Shown here in pieces: positions 9,245-17,574 of a DNA stretch of 64,000 nucleotides; positions within the stretch are counted from its first letter, which is position 1, and the number at the start of each line of letters is the position of its first letter. Source of the stretch: an uncultured Bifidobacterium sp. (GTDB lineage Bacteria; Actinomycetota; Actinomycetes; Actinomycetales; Bifidobacteriaceae); contig NZ_CAUEQY010000007.1 in assembly GCF_959020145.1 (NCBI RefSeq), positions 1 through 64,000 on the forward strand. Direction: 5' to 3'. The position numbers and the translations under genes were made by a program. The notes beneath the pieces are model-generated. The model did not search any database. It was not told the DNA's origin and saw only the letters and a program-made list of their open reading frames with translations.

Positions 9245-11200
9245 TCAAGCCTCGTCGCCGGAATCCTCCCGAATCGCGGCCATGAACCGTTCGCCGTACT
9301 GTTTGAGCTTGCTTTCCCCCACACCGTTGACGGCAAGGAACTGGTCGTCAGTGATCGGCTTGACCCGTACCATGTCACGCAACGTCTTGTCGGAGAACAC
9401 GATGTACGGCGGTTTGCCGAGTTCGCGCGCGATGTCCAGTCGCAGTGCACGCAGCTTCTGGAATAGCGCCTCGTCGCCGTCATCCGGCACGTACGATCCG
9501 ACAGCGGGAGTGGACACGTCGGGCGTTCGACGCGCACGGGCGTCAGCACGTTTGATCTTCTTGATGTCGTAATGGAATTCGGGTGCGACCGTTTCCGCCG
9601 CACGGGGTCCGAAGCCGACGATCGGCAGGCGTCCTTCCGCGATCGTCAGGAAGCCGTCGGTGGCCATCTGGCTCAGCACGTCGCGGATGCGCGCTTCCGG
9701 CACTTCGTCGAGCATGCCGAACGACGGCAGGCTTTCGGGGTTGAGATAGCTTAGATCCTGTGCCTTCGAGCCGCGCAGCACCTTGACGATTTTGCCGCTG
9801 CCGACATGCTGGTTCACATCGTGCACGCAACGGCTGATGGCTCGGGCGATGTCGGTGACGTCGATGGTTTCGAATGTGTGCTCGCAGTTGGCGCAACCGC
9901 CCACGCATTTGCCGTCCGTTTTCGCCGCCGCGCCCGCGGTTTCGCCGAAATACCGGGTCATGTACGCGTGCAGGCAGTCCGTGGTACGGCAGTAGCCGAC
10001 CATCGCGTCGAGCAGCCGGCGTTTCGACGCGCGTACGGCCTCCTGCTCTTCGGGAGTCAATCGTTCGTTTTCGTAATCCGAATCGAGCAGCCGGCGGCGG
10101 GTGACGATGTCCGATTCGTTCCACAACAGCGTGCAGCGGCTTGGTTCGCCGTCTCGTCCGGCGCGACCCGCCTCCTGGTAGTACGCTTCGATGGATTCGG
10201 GCATGTTGTGGTGGATGACGAACCGCACGTTGGATTTGTCGATGCCCATGCCGAACGCGTTGGTGGCCACGACCACGGGCACACGGTCGGTGACGAAATC
10301 GCGTTGCGCCTTCTCTCGTGCGTCGGCGCTCATACCGCCATGGTAGGCGACGGCGATGGTGCCGATATCCGACACATCCGCACCCCCTGCGGCACGCAAT
10401 TCGGCGACGGCGCTGTTAAGCGATTCGGCGAGCGCTTCCGTTTCCTTGCGCGTGGCGCAGTAGACGATGCCGGATTCGTCCGGATGGCTGGCGATGTAGG
10501 ACGCCACCCAGGATGCTTTGTCTTTGCGTGGCATGCTGATGACGTCGAAATACAGGTTCGGCCGGTCGAAACCGGTGACGGTGATGGACGGTGTGTGCAG
10601 GCCCAGAATCGAAACGATGTCGCGGCGCACGCGTTCGGTGGCGGTGGCGGTGAACGCGGCGACCGTTGGACGTGTGGGCAGTCCGGCGATGAATTCGCCG
10701 ATGCCAAGATATGAGGAACGGAAGTCCTGCCCCCATTGGGAGACGCAGTGCGCTTCGTCGACGGCGACGAGCGAGATCGGCACACGGACGGCGAAGTTGC
10801 GGAATCGTTCGGTTTCCAAACGTTCCGGCGCCACGTACAGCAGTTTGATCTGGCCGGAGAGCGCCTGCGCGAAGACGAGATCCTGTTCGTCCGGCGTCTG
10901 AGTGGTGTTGATGAACGCGGCCGGAAGGCCCACGTCGTTCAGGGCGTCGACCTGGTCGCGCATGAGTGAGATCAGCGGCGAGATGACGATGGCGACGCCC
11001 GGCAGGATCGCTGCGGGAATCTGATAGCAGATGGATTTGCCGGCGCCGGTGGGCATGACGCCAAGCACGTCGTGTCCGGTGAGGATGGCCGAGACGATGC
11101 CGGATTGTCCAGGACGGAACGAATCGTAGCCGAAATAGCGGTTCAGCGCCTCCAATGCGCGGGGGTCTACGGAATCGGCGGAATCAACAGCTTGCGTCAT
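9245..11200 (-). CDS. recQ: ATP-dependent DNA helicase RecQ
   Basis: RecQ is a 3'-5' superfamily 2 helicase used in recombination and fork repair. The 651-residue protein shows Walker A GAGKS near residue 52, the DEAH box in VDEAHCVSQWG, and motif VI in QEAGRAGRDGEPS. A cysteine cluster follows in KCVGGCANCE (RQC zinc site), then a winged-helix region and a C-terminal HRDC domain in the last 80 residues. The start at 11200 (MTQAVDS) gives the usual RecQ N-terminus; an upstream in-frame start at 11269 would overlap the metB terminator hairpin and is less likely. Transcribed toward luxS. Confidence 0.93.
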   Translation of the reverse strand: MTQAVDSADSVDPRALEALNRYFGYDSFRPGQSGIVSAILTGHDVLGVMPTGAGKSICYQIPAAILPGVAIVISPLISLMRDQVDALNDVGLPAAFINTTQTPDEQDLVFAQALSGQIKLLYVAPERLETERFRNFAVRVPISLVAVDEAHCVSQWGQDFRSSYLGIGEFIAGLPTRPTVAAFTATATERVRRDIVSILGLHTPSITVTGFDRPNLYFDVISMPRKDKASWVASYIASHPDESGIVYCATRKETEALAESLNSAVAELRAAGGADVSDIGTIAVAYHGGMSADAREKAQRDFVTDRVPVVVATNAFGMGIDKSNVRFVIHHNMPESIEAYYQEAGRAGRDGEPSRCTLLWNESDIVTRRRLLDSDYENERLTPEEQEAVRASKRRLLDAMVGYCRTTDCLHAYMTRYFGETAGAAAKTDGKCVGGCANCEHTFETIDVTDIARAISRCVHDVNQHVGSGKIVKVLRGSKAQDLSYLNPESLPSFGMLDEVPEARIRDVLSQMATDGFLTIAEGRLPIVGFGPRAAETVAPEFHYDIKKIKRADARARRTPDVSTPAVGSYVPDDGDEALFQKLRALRLDIARELGKPPYIVFSDKTLRDMVRVKPITDDQFLAVNGVGESKLKQYGERFMAAIREDSGDEA

Positions 11201-11243
11201 GGTTTCCAAGTGTAGCAATGCCGTGCGTTGACCGCGGAGAGCG

Positions 11244-11280
11244 AAACGGCCGGCGCGGGTCTTGCCCATGCCGGCCGTTT
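11244..11280 (-). terminator. Hairpin downstream of metB
   Basis: Eleven-bp perfect arms (AAACGGCCGGC and complement) enclose a 15-base loop just past the metB stop. On the minus strand the arm ends in GTTT followed by a pyrimidine-rich CGCTCTC, a modest T-tract. It probably separates the cbs-metB transcript from recQ. Confidence 0.65.
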
Positions 11281-11305
11281 CATGCTTCTATCGGAAATAG
11301 GGAAT

Positions 11306-12487
11306 TCAGATCTGGCGGAACGCCTGCTCCAGGTCGGCGATCAGATCGTCCGCGTCCTCAAGGCCGACGGACAGGCGGATCAGGTTGGCGGGCACTTCGA
11401 GCGTGGTGCCGGCCACGGAGGCGTGGGTCATGGCGCCCGGATGCTCGATCAGGGATTCCACGCCGCCCAGGGATTCGGCCAGGGTGAACACTTCGGCGGC
11501 TCCGGCGAACTTCTTGGCCGCTTCGAAACCGGCGGCGATCTGGATGGAGATCATGCCGCCGAAACCGCCGTGCATCTGGCGTGCCGCGATGTCGTGGCCC
11601 GGGTGGGATTCGAGCCCCGGATACCATACGCGTTCCACTTCGGGGCGGGTCTCCAGCCACTGGGCCACCTTCATGGCGTTGCGGCTGTGCTGCTTGACGC
11701 GCAGGTCGAGGGTTTTGAGGCCTCGGATGTCCAGCCAGGAGTCGAACGGGGACGGAACCGCGCCGGCCGCGTTCTGCAGGAAGGCCACCGCGTCGCGTGT
11801 TTCCTTGTCGTTCAGGACCACCGCGCCGCCGACCACGTCAGAGTGGCCGCCGATGTACTTGGTGGTGGAGTAGACGACCACGTCGGCGCCGTCTGCGAGC
11901 GGATGCTGCAATACCGGGGATGCGAAGGTGTTGTCCACGACCACTTTGGTGCCGTGCGCGTGCGCCACGGCCGCGGTGGCGGCGATGTCGGTGATGTTGA
12001 GCAGCGGGTTGGACGGGGTTTCCACCCAGATGTACGCGTACTGCTTCTTGGCGAGCGCGGCTGAGACGGCGGCCGTGTCGGTGATGTCCACCACGTCGAG
12101 GCCGATGCCCCACGGCACGAACACCTTGGACAGCAGACGGTAGGTGCCGCCGTACACGTCGTTGCCGAGCAGGATGTTGTCGCCGGGCTTCAGGGTGGAG
12201 CGCAGCAGCACGTCGATGGCGGCAAGTCCGGAGGAGAAGCTTAACGCGTATTTCGCGCCTTCCACGGCGGCGAGCTGCTCGTCGAAGCTGTTGCGGGTCG
12301 GGTTGATGGAACGGCTGTAGTCGTAGCCGTTGCGCAGGCCGCCGACACCATCCTGCTTGAAGGTGGAGGTCATGTAGATGGGGGTGACCACGGCTCCGGT
12401 GGTCGGGTCGGGTTCCTGACCTGCGTGGATGGCGCGGGTGGCGAGAGCGGTGGCGTTGAGGGCTTCGGTGTTGGTCGAGATGGTCAT
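11306..12487 (-). CDS. metB: Cystathionine gamma-synthase / gamma-lyase-family PLP enzyme
   Basis: This 393-residue Cys/Met-metabolism PLP enzyme makes cystathionine from an activated homoserine and cysteine, or in the reverse direction splits cystathionine to cysteine. The PLP lysine lies in YSTTKYIGGHSDVVGG. The N-terminal motif ATRAIHAGQEPDPTTGAVVTPIY is typical of the MetB/CGL group, and sequence alone does not separate synthase from lyase. The ATG at 12487 is chosen because AAGGAG stands seven bases upstream. It follows cbs by about 100 bp on the same strand. A cbs-metB pair fits reverse transsulfuration, converting homocysteine to cysteine. Confidence 0.9.
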   Translation of the reverse strand: MTISTNTEALNATALATRAIHAGQEPDPTTGAVVTPIYMTSTFKQDGVGGLRNGYDYSRSINPTRNSFDEQLAAVEGAKYALSFSSGLAAIDVLLRSTLKPGDNILLGNDVYGGTYRLLSKVFVPWGIGLDVVDITDTAAVSAALAKKQYAYIWVETPSNPLLNITDIAATAAVAHAHGTKVVVDNTFASPVLQHPLADGADVVVYSTTKYIGGHSDVVGGAVVLNDKETRDAVAFLQNAAGAVPSPFDSWLDIRGLKTLDLRVKQHSRNAMKVAQWLETRPEVERVWYPGLESHPGHDIAARQMHGGFGGMISIQIAAGFEAAKKFAGAAEVFTLAESLGGVESLIEHPGAMTHASVAGTTLEVPANLIRLSVGLEDADDLIADLEQAFRQI

Positions 12488-12589
12488 GATGGGAACTCCT
12501 TGGAAGTATCGGATGGTTTGGGTTGTTCGGATGATTGGCATTGGTTTCAAAGGTGCGATCGGGCTGCCGGACAGTCGTTTGACGGTCTT

Positions 12590-13600
12590 TTACAGGTACT
12601 GTTCGGCGAGGCTGGGCTTGGTGGTGCGTTCCACGACGTCGGCGAATCCGTTGGCGCGCATCCAGTCGTCGTTGAAGATCTTCTCCATGTAGCTGCGGCC
12701 GGAATCGGGCATCAGCACCACGACGAGCTGGTTTTCGTCGAGGTCGTGCTCGCGGGCGTATTTCAGCGCGGAGAACACGGCCATGCCGGATGAGCCGCCG
12801 ACGAGCAGTCCTTCCTCGTTGGCAAGGCGTCGGGTCATTTCGAAGGCTTCCGCGTCGGTGACCTGCACGATCTCGTCGGGAAGGCTCCGATCAAAGGCCT
12901 TCGGATAGAAGTCCTCGCCGACGCCTTCGATCTGGTATTGGTGCACATCGTTCGGGTCGGAGTAGATGGAGCCTTCCGGATCGGCGCCGATGACCTGCAC
13001 CGCGCCGTTGGACACGTCCTTCAGATAGTGTCCGGTGCCGGAGATGGTGCCGCCGGTGCCGATGCCCGCCACGAAATGCGTGACCTTGTGGTCGGTGGCC
13101 TCCCAGATTTCCGGACCAGTGGTGTGATAGTGGCTTTCGGGACCGTTCGGATTGTCGTACTGGTTGGGACGGTAGCCGCCGGGAATCGCCTTGGCGAGAC
13201 GGTCCGCCACCTGGTAGTAGGAGCGCGGGTCGTCCGGGCCGGCGTCGGTGGGAGTCACGACCACTTCGGCGCCATAGGCGCGCAATACCGCACGCTTGGC
13301 TTCGGACACCTTGTCCGGCAGGGTGAAGATCGCACGGTATCCGCGCTGCAAAGCCACGAGCGCGAGTCCGACACCGGTGTTGCCGGAGGTCGGTTCCACG
13401 ATCACGCCGCCGGGCTTCAGTTCGCCGCTACGTTCGGCCGCGTCGATGATGCGTTCGGCGATGCGGTCCTTGGACGAGCCGCCCGGGTTCAGGTATTCGA
13501 CCTTCACCGCGATGGTGGCTTTGATGCCGTCGGTCACGTGGTTGAGTTTGACGAGCGGGGTGTTGCCGATGAGTTCGGACAGGGAATTGTGGATGGTCAT
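12590..13600 (-). CDS. Cystathionine beta-synthase / cysteine synthase family
   Basis: This 336-residue fold-type II PLP enzyme condenses serine with homocysteine to cystathionine (CBS) or O-acetylserine with sulfide to cysteine (CysK). Lys44 in PGGSSKDR is the PLP lysine; the phosphate-binding loop is EPTSGNTGVG. The catalytic core is present without a heme-binding N-terminus or C-terminal CBS regulatory domain. The position directly upstream of metB and near luxS favours the CBS role, as does the C-terminal tail of about 30 residues after the CysK-like core. The start at 13600 follows AAAGGAAA. An upstream 435-bp region probably carries its promoter. Confidence 0.82.
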   Translation of the reverse strand: MTIHNSLSELIGNTPLVKLNHVTDGIKATIAVKVEYLNPGGSSKDRIAERIIDAAERSGELKPGGVIVEPTSGNTGVGLALVALQRGYRAIFTLPDKVSEAKRAVLRAYGAEVVVTPTDAGPDDPRSYYQVADRLAKAIPGGYRPNQYDNPNGPESHYHTTGPEIWEATDHKVTHFVAGIGTGGTISGTGHYLKDVSNGAVQVIGADPEGSIYSDPNDVHQYQIEGVGEDFYPKAFDRSLPDEIVQVTDAEAFEMTRRLANEEGLLVGGSSGMAVFSALKYAREHDLDENQLVVVLMPDSGRSYMEKIFNDDWMRANGFADVVERTTKPSLAEQYL

Positions 13601-14035
13601 GACGTTTCCTTTGCGCGGTGCGGTTCGTGGGCTTTTCGAATGGTTTTGGTTTCGTATGTTCGAGAAGCTCGCGTCCGTCGCGTGCAGTTGTTGAAACGGG
13701 ACCTGTTGCGATGCTGCCTTGCTCATTCGCGTGCGTCGCGTGCGCCAACCTCGGCTGATGCGCTGTTTCGAATGATCGTTTGGCGATTCGCATACGGCCT
13801 GCGATATGCGCGGCCGCTTGTTGGAATGTCCTATCTCAAGTTATGCGTCGATGAACCACGCGTCCCTCGGGCGGTTGGTTAGCGACAGCAACAACATGAG
13901 AAATTGAACATGGCTCATACGATAGCACGGACGTGGACACCGGCATGTCGCGCCCGTCCACGATATGGAACGCCCGACGTCCGGCACATAACGACGTCAA
14001 TCGTTTGACGCCATGTGCGGCAGGAGATGGCGAAA
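13601..14035. other. 435-bp upstream region of the cbs-metB unit
   Basis: This stretch lies between the end of the oligopeptide operon and the start of cbs, all on the minus strand. It holds the hairpin at 13982-14019, and at 13823-13837 a GGAATGTCC-TATCTC element that recurs in inverted arrangement upstream of sstT. I looked for SAM, SAH and T-box hallmarks and did not find a convincing match. No small ORF with a good ribosome site was seen. It presumably contains the cbs promoter, which I cannot place exactly. Confidence 0.4.
13982..14019 (-). terminator. Candidate hairpin after the oligopeptide operon
   Basis: Two 6-bp helices (GCACAT/ATGTGC and CGTCAA/TTGACG) separated by an asymmetric internal loop form a hairpin just past the stop of the last ATPase gene. 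No T-run follows, so termination is tentative. Confidence 0.4.
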
Positions 14036-14812
14036 TTACAGCGAAGCGGCTTCCACCAGGCGTTTCGTGTATTCATCCCGCGGATGGCCCAGCACCTGGT
14101 CCGTCGGGCCGACTTCGACCGCGCGCCCGTCGTGCAGGACCAGAATGCGGTCCGCGATGTGTTGCACCACGCCCAGATCGTGGGACACCATGATGATCGC
14201 CATATCGGGTTCAGCGTTGCGGATGGCTTCGAAGGATTCAAGGATCCGGACTCTTGCGGCCACGTCGATGGCGCTCATCGGCTCGTCGGCGAGCAACACC
14301 TTCGGCCCGTCCACGATGGCGCGGGCGATCGCCGCGCGCTGCGCCTGCCCGCCGGACAGGTCGACAGGGAAACGGTTGGCGAACGTTCCCGGATCGAGGC
14401 TCACCATTTCCAGCACTTCGGCCACGCGTTCCGCGACGCGTTCCCGTGGCCAATCCGGATGATGCATTCGCAATGGCTCGCCTATGGATCGGCCGATGCG
14501 CCATCGCGGATCCAACGAATCGAACGGGCTTTGGAACACCAATCCGGACTGCATGCGCAACTTGCGCGCCACATCGCCACGAACCGGCTCGCCGCAGTAT
14601 TCGACGCTGCCGCCGTCCGCGGATTCAAGTCCCAGCAGCACGCGGGTCAGCGTGGTCTTGCCCGATCCGGAGCCGCCGATCACGGCGAGGCACTCCCCCG
14701 CACGCACGTCCACATCCACGCCGAACAGCACCTGACGGCGCTCATGTTTCGCGCCATACCATTTGTCGAGGCCGCGGCCGCACAGCACCATGTCCTCATC
14801 TGTGTCAGTCAT
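14036..14812 (-). CDS. Oligopeptide/dipeptide ABC transporter ATPase (OppF/DppF-type)
   Basis: This 258-residue nucleotide-binding subunit powers a peptide-type importer at the cytoplasmic face of the membrane. Visible are Walker A GGSGSGKTT, the Q-loop in VFQSPFDSLDP, the signature LSGGQAQR and Walker B VLLADEPMSAID. The wording around the Q-loop (SLDPRWRIG) is typical of the second ATPase of Dpp/Opp systems. The start at 14812 is preceded by AAGGAGG; the gene overlaps the upstream ATPase by 8 bases, so the two are translationally coupled. It is the last gene of a five-gene operon. Confidence 0.9.
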   Translation of the reverse strand: MTDTDEDMVLCGRGLDKWYGAKHERRQVLFGVDVDVRAGECLAVIGGSGSGKTTLTRVLLGLESADGGSVEYCGEPVRGDVARKLRMQSGLVFQSPFDSLDPRWRIGRSIGEPLRMHHPDWPRERVAERVAEVLEMVSLDPGTFANRFPVDLSGGQAQRAAIARAIVDGPKVLLADEPMSAIDVAARVRILESFEAIRNAEPDMAIIMVSHDLGVVQHIADRILVLHDGRAVEVGPTDQVLGHPRDEYTKRLVEAASL

Positions 14813-15635
14813 GGTCCACCTCCTTGTGCATGGGATTCCGCACGGGTTTCTGCCCGACATCCTGCCCTGCGTGCAACGACAATGCGCGTGCCGACTGGAC
14901 CAGCCTGTGTCCCGCGTCGGTGTGCGGATGGTCCAGAAGCGCGGTCGTATCGCCGGATTCCTCAATCCGCCCGTTTTCAAGCACGTAACAGCGCGTGGTG
15001 GCCCTGTTCAGCACCGCGAAATCGTGCGTGATGAACAGCATCGACGCGCCCGACTCGTCCACCAGCGACGTGAGCAGGTCCACGATCTGCCGTTGCGTGA
15101 TCGAATCCAATGCGGTGGTCGGTTCGTCGGCGATGATCAGCCGTGGCGAGGTGACGAGCGCCGTGGCGATGCCGACGCGTTGGCGTTGGCCGCCCGACAG
15201 TTCATGCGGGTATTTCGCCAGCACGTCCTCGCCGAGGCCGACCTTGGCAAGCATCGCTGTGACGCGTTCCGACCGTTCGGTAAGCGACAGATCGTAATGC
15301 AGGTACAGCGGAAGACCGACCTGTTGCGCCACGGTCATCACCGGATTCAACGCGGCGGACGGATTCTGGAACACCATGCCCACGTACCGTCCGCGCAGGT
15401 CGGCGACCGCTGCGTCCGACGCGCCGACAATCTGCGTACCACCCAATTCGACGCTGCCCGTCACCTGTGCGGTCGCCGGCAGCAGACCCATCATGGCGCG
15501 GGCGATCATCGATTTGCCGGAACCGGACGAGCCGACCAAGCCGACACGTTCGCCGTCGGCGATGTCCAAATCGACATCATCGACGATCGGCTTGCCGTTG
15601 ATGGCGATGTTCAGATGGCGTATGACGGCGCTCAT
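14805..15635 (-). CDS. Oligopeptide/dipeptide ABC transporter ATPase (OppD/DppD-type)
   Basis: This 276-residue protein is the first of two ATPases of the transporter. It shows Walker A GSSGSGKS, Q-loop VFQNPSAALNPVM, signature LSGGQRQR and Walker B LIIADEPTTALD, all in the order expected for OppD. The ATG at 15635 overlaps the stop of the upstream permease by four bases and follows GGGAGG. The C-terminus lacks the cysteine-containing Fe-S tail found in some OppD proteins. It works as a heterodimer with the next ATPase. Confidence 0.9.
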   Translation of the reverse strand: MSAVIRHLNIAINGKPIVDDVDLDIADGERVGLVGSSGSGKSMIARAMMGLLPATAQVTGSVELGGTQIVGASDAAVADLRGRYVGMVFQNPSAALNPVMTVAQQVGLPLYLHYDLSLTERSERVTAMLAKVGLGEDVLAKYPHELSGGQRQRVGIATALVTSPRLIIADEPTTALDSITQRQIVDLLTSLVDESGASMLFITHDFAVLNRATTRCYVLENGRIEESGDTTALLDHPHTDAGHRLVQSARALSLHAGQDVGQKPVRNPMHKEVDHD

Positions 15636-16582
15636 GCGGCCTCCCTCAACGCGGGATTGGTTAGCGGATCGAGCGCGTCGCGCAACGCGTCGCCGAACAG
15701 GTTCAACGCGACCACCACCATGGTGACGACCAGGCCGGGCCATAGGACGGCCATGGGATAGATGCTGATGAATTTCACGGACGTGGACAGCGAATGCCCC
15801 CAACTGGGCACGCCGGCTCCGACGCCGACGCCCAGATACGTGAGTCCCGCCTCCGCCAGCAGCGAGGTGCCGGCGCTCATGGACAGCTGCACGCACAATA
15901 CCGGCAGCGTGTTCGGCACGATATGTGTGAAGAACACGCGCACGGAGCTTGCCCCCGACCATAATGCCGATTCGACGTATGCCGAACGTGCGGCGAGCAG
16001 TGCGGAGGGCCGTAGGATGCGTGCCAGGTTCAGCCCGTACGCGCAACCGCAGGCGGCGATGACCACCGCGGCGGACGCGCCGAACGGCACGGAAAGAATC
16101 AATGCGATGAGCACCGTCGGAATGGAGATCAGCGCGTCGACCACCACCACCGATGTGGACGCGAGCGCACCGGAACGCGATACCATGGCGGCGACCAGCA
16201 GCAGTCCGATCGCGGCGGCGACGATGACGGTGAGCACGGCGATCATGAGATTCGTGCGGGAGCCGGCCATCAGCCAGCTCAGCACGTCGGCACCGGTGCC
16301 GTCGGTGCCCAACGGGTGCGCTGCGGACGGGGAAGCCCACGCGTTGAATCCGTTGGTGTCGAGCAGCGAATACGGCGTCCATACGAGGGACAGGGCGGAT
16401 ACGAGCAGCCATGCTCCGATGACGATCAGCGCGTATTTGCCGCCGGCCTTGGCCCAGATGGTCGAAAGCACGGTTTTCATGGTGGCAGTGGATGTCACGT
16501 CGGTGACGGATCGCATGGGTCTCGACGTAGTTTGCGCGGACGACGCCGGTTGCGAGGATGGTGCGGGTTTCGATGCGTTCAT
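15632..16582 (-). CDS. Oligopeptide ABC transporter permease (OppC/DppC-type)
   Basis: This 316-residue permease has a cytoplasmic Ser/Thr/Pro-rich N-terminus of about 45 residues, then roughly six transmembrane helices. Its N-terminal periplasm-facing loop, with HPLGTDGTGADVLSWLMAGSR, is the standard OppC motif region. The EAA-like coupling loop appears as RSAYVESALWSGASSVRVFFTHIVPN. It overlaps both neighbours by four bases (ATGA junctions), showing tight translational coupling in the operon. Confidence 0.9.
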   Translation of the reverse strand: MNASKPAPSSQPASSAQTTSRPMRSVTDVTSTATMKTVLSTIWAKAGGKYALIVIGAWLLVSALSLVWTPYSLLDTNGFNAWASPSAAHPLGTDGTGADVLSWLMAGSRTNLMIAVLTVIVAAAIGLLLVAAMVSRSGALASTSVVVVDALISIPTVLIALILSVPFGASAAVVIAACGCAYGLNLARILRPSALLAARSAYVESALWSGASSVRVFFTHIVPNTLPVLCVQLSMSAGTSLLAEAGLTYLGVGVGAGVPSWGHSLSTSVKFISIYPMAVLWPGLVVTMVVVALNLFGDALRDALDPLTNPALREAA

Positions 16583-17559
16583 GCTTCCGCCTTTCCCGAA
16601 ACGACGCCGGAATGCTTCAACCGCGGGTCGAGCGCGCGGTGCGTCAGATCGACCACGAGACCCAGCAGCAGGAAGAACGCAGCCAGCAGGAACAGTTCGC
16701 TTTGCACTGCGATCAGGTCGCGGTTGCCGACGTCGGTGACCAGCATGGCGCCAAGACCCGGCAGGGCGAACAGGTTTTCCACCACCATCACGCCGGTGAT
16801 CATTTGCGCGAAGGTCAGGCCGACCACCGACACCAGTTGCGCAGTGGCCAGACGCAACGCCACGCGCAATACCGCCTGTTTGCGGGTCATGCCGCAGGCC
16901 ATGGCCATGTCCACCGCCTGCGATGAGGCCATATCCCCCACTGCGGCACGCGTGTAGCGCATGATGGACGCGCCGGCTGTGATGCCGGTGGTGAGCGCCG
17001 ACATCAGCAGACAGGACAGGGCCTTTCCCGGCGTGGCCCAGCCGGTGTCGGGGAAGCCTTGCGCGGGCAGCAATCCCAACAGTCCCGTGCCACGGGAGAA
17101 CAGCAGGATCAGCAGTAGGCCGCCCCACAATGCGGGCACCGCGCCGCCCACGATCGCAATGCCGTGAAACAGGCCGCGCAGCCGCGGATTGCGAGTCAGG
17201 ACGGCCGCGCAGCCAAGCGGCAGGCCGATCGCCAGCGCGATCAGCAGGCTCAGCACAATCAGAGGGAACGTTACGGCGGCGCGCATGGCGATCTGCCGCG
17301 CGACCGGCCGTCCGCCGACTGTGGACACGCCGAGGTCGCCATGCAGCAGGCCCGCCATCCAATCGCCATATTGTGCGACGAGCGGCTTGTCCAAGCCGAA
17401 TTCGGCGCGCAGCGACGCAATGCGTTCGGGGGTGGCGTTCGTGCCGGCGATGACCGCGGCGACGTCTCCCGGCAATACGCGCAGCATCACGAACACCAGC
17501 GCGGACAGGCCCACCAAAGCCGCTACGAACAGCGCCAGCCGCTTTCCCACGAATCGCAT
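16579..17559 (-). CDS. Oligopeptide ABC transporter permease (OppB/DppB-type)
   Basis: This 326-residue integral membrane subunit begins with the OppB-type first helix (FVGKRLALFVAALVGLSALV) and the RVLPGDVA motif. The coupling loop AVGDMASSQAVDMAMACGMTRKQAVLRVALR is recognisable though its start is less conserved than usual. It pairs with the following permease to form the membrane channel. The gap from the binding-protein gene is only about 15 bases, and AAGGGAA precedes the ATG. Confidence 0.9.
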   Translation of the reverse strand: MRFVGKRLALFVAALVGLSALVFVMLRVLPGDVAAVIAGTNATPERIASLRAEFGLDKPLVAQYGDWMAGLLHGDLGVSTVGGRPVARQIAMRAAVTFPLIVLSLLIALAIGLPLGCAAVLTRNPRLRGLFHGIAIVGGAVPALWGGLLLILLFSRGTGLLGLLPAQGFPDTGWATPGKALSCLLMSALTTGITAGASIMRYTRAAVGDMASSQAVDMAMACGMTRKQAVLRVALRLATAQLVSVVGLTFAQMITGVMVVENLFALPGLGAMLVTDVGNRDLIAVQSELFLLAAFFLLLGLVVDLTHRALDPRLKHSGVVSGKAEA

Positions 17560-17574
17560 GGAAATACCGTTCCC

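Noticed and set aside
13601..14035. SAM, SAH or T-box riboswitch upstream of cbs
   Set aside because: I compared the region by eye with the conserved core words of these RNAs and found no matching set of helices or the T-box sequence. A covariance model search would be decisive.
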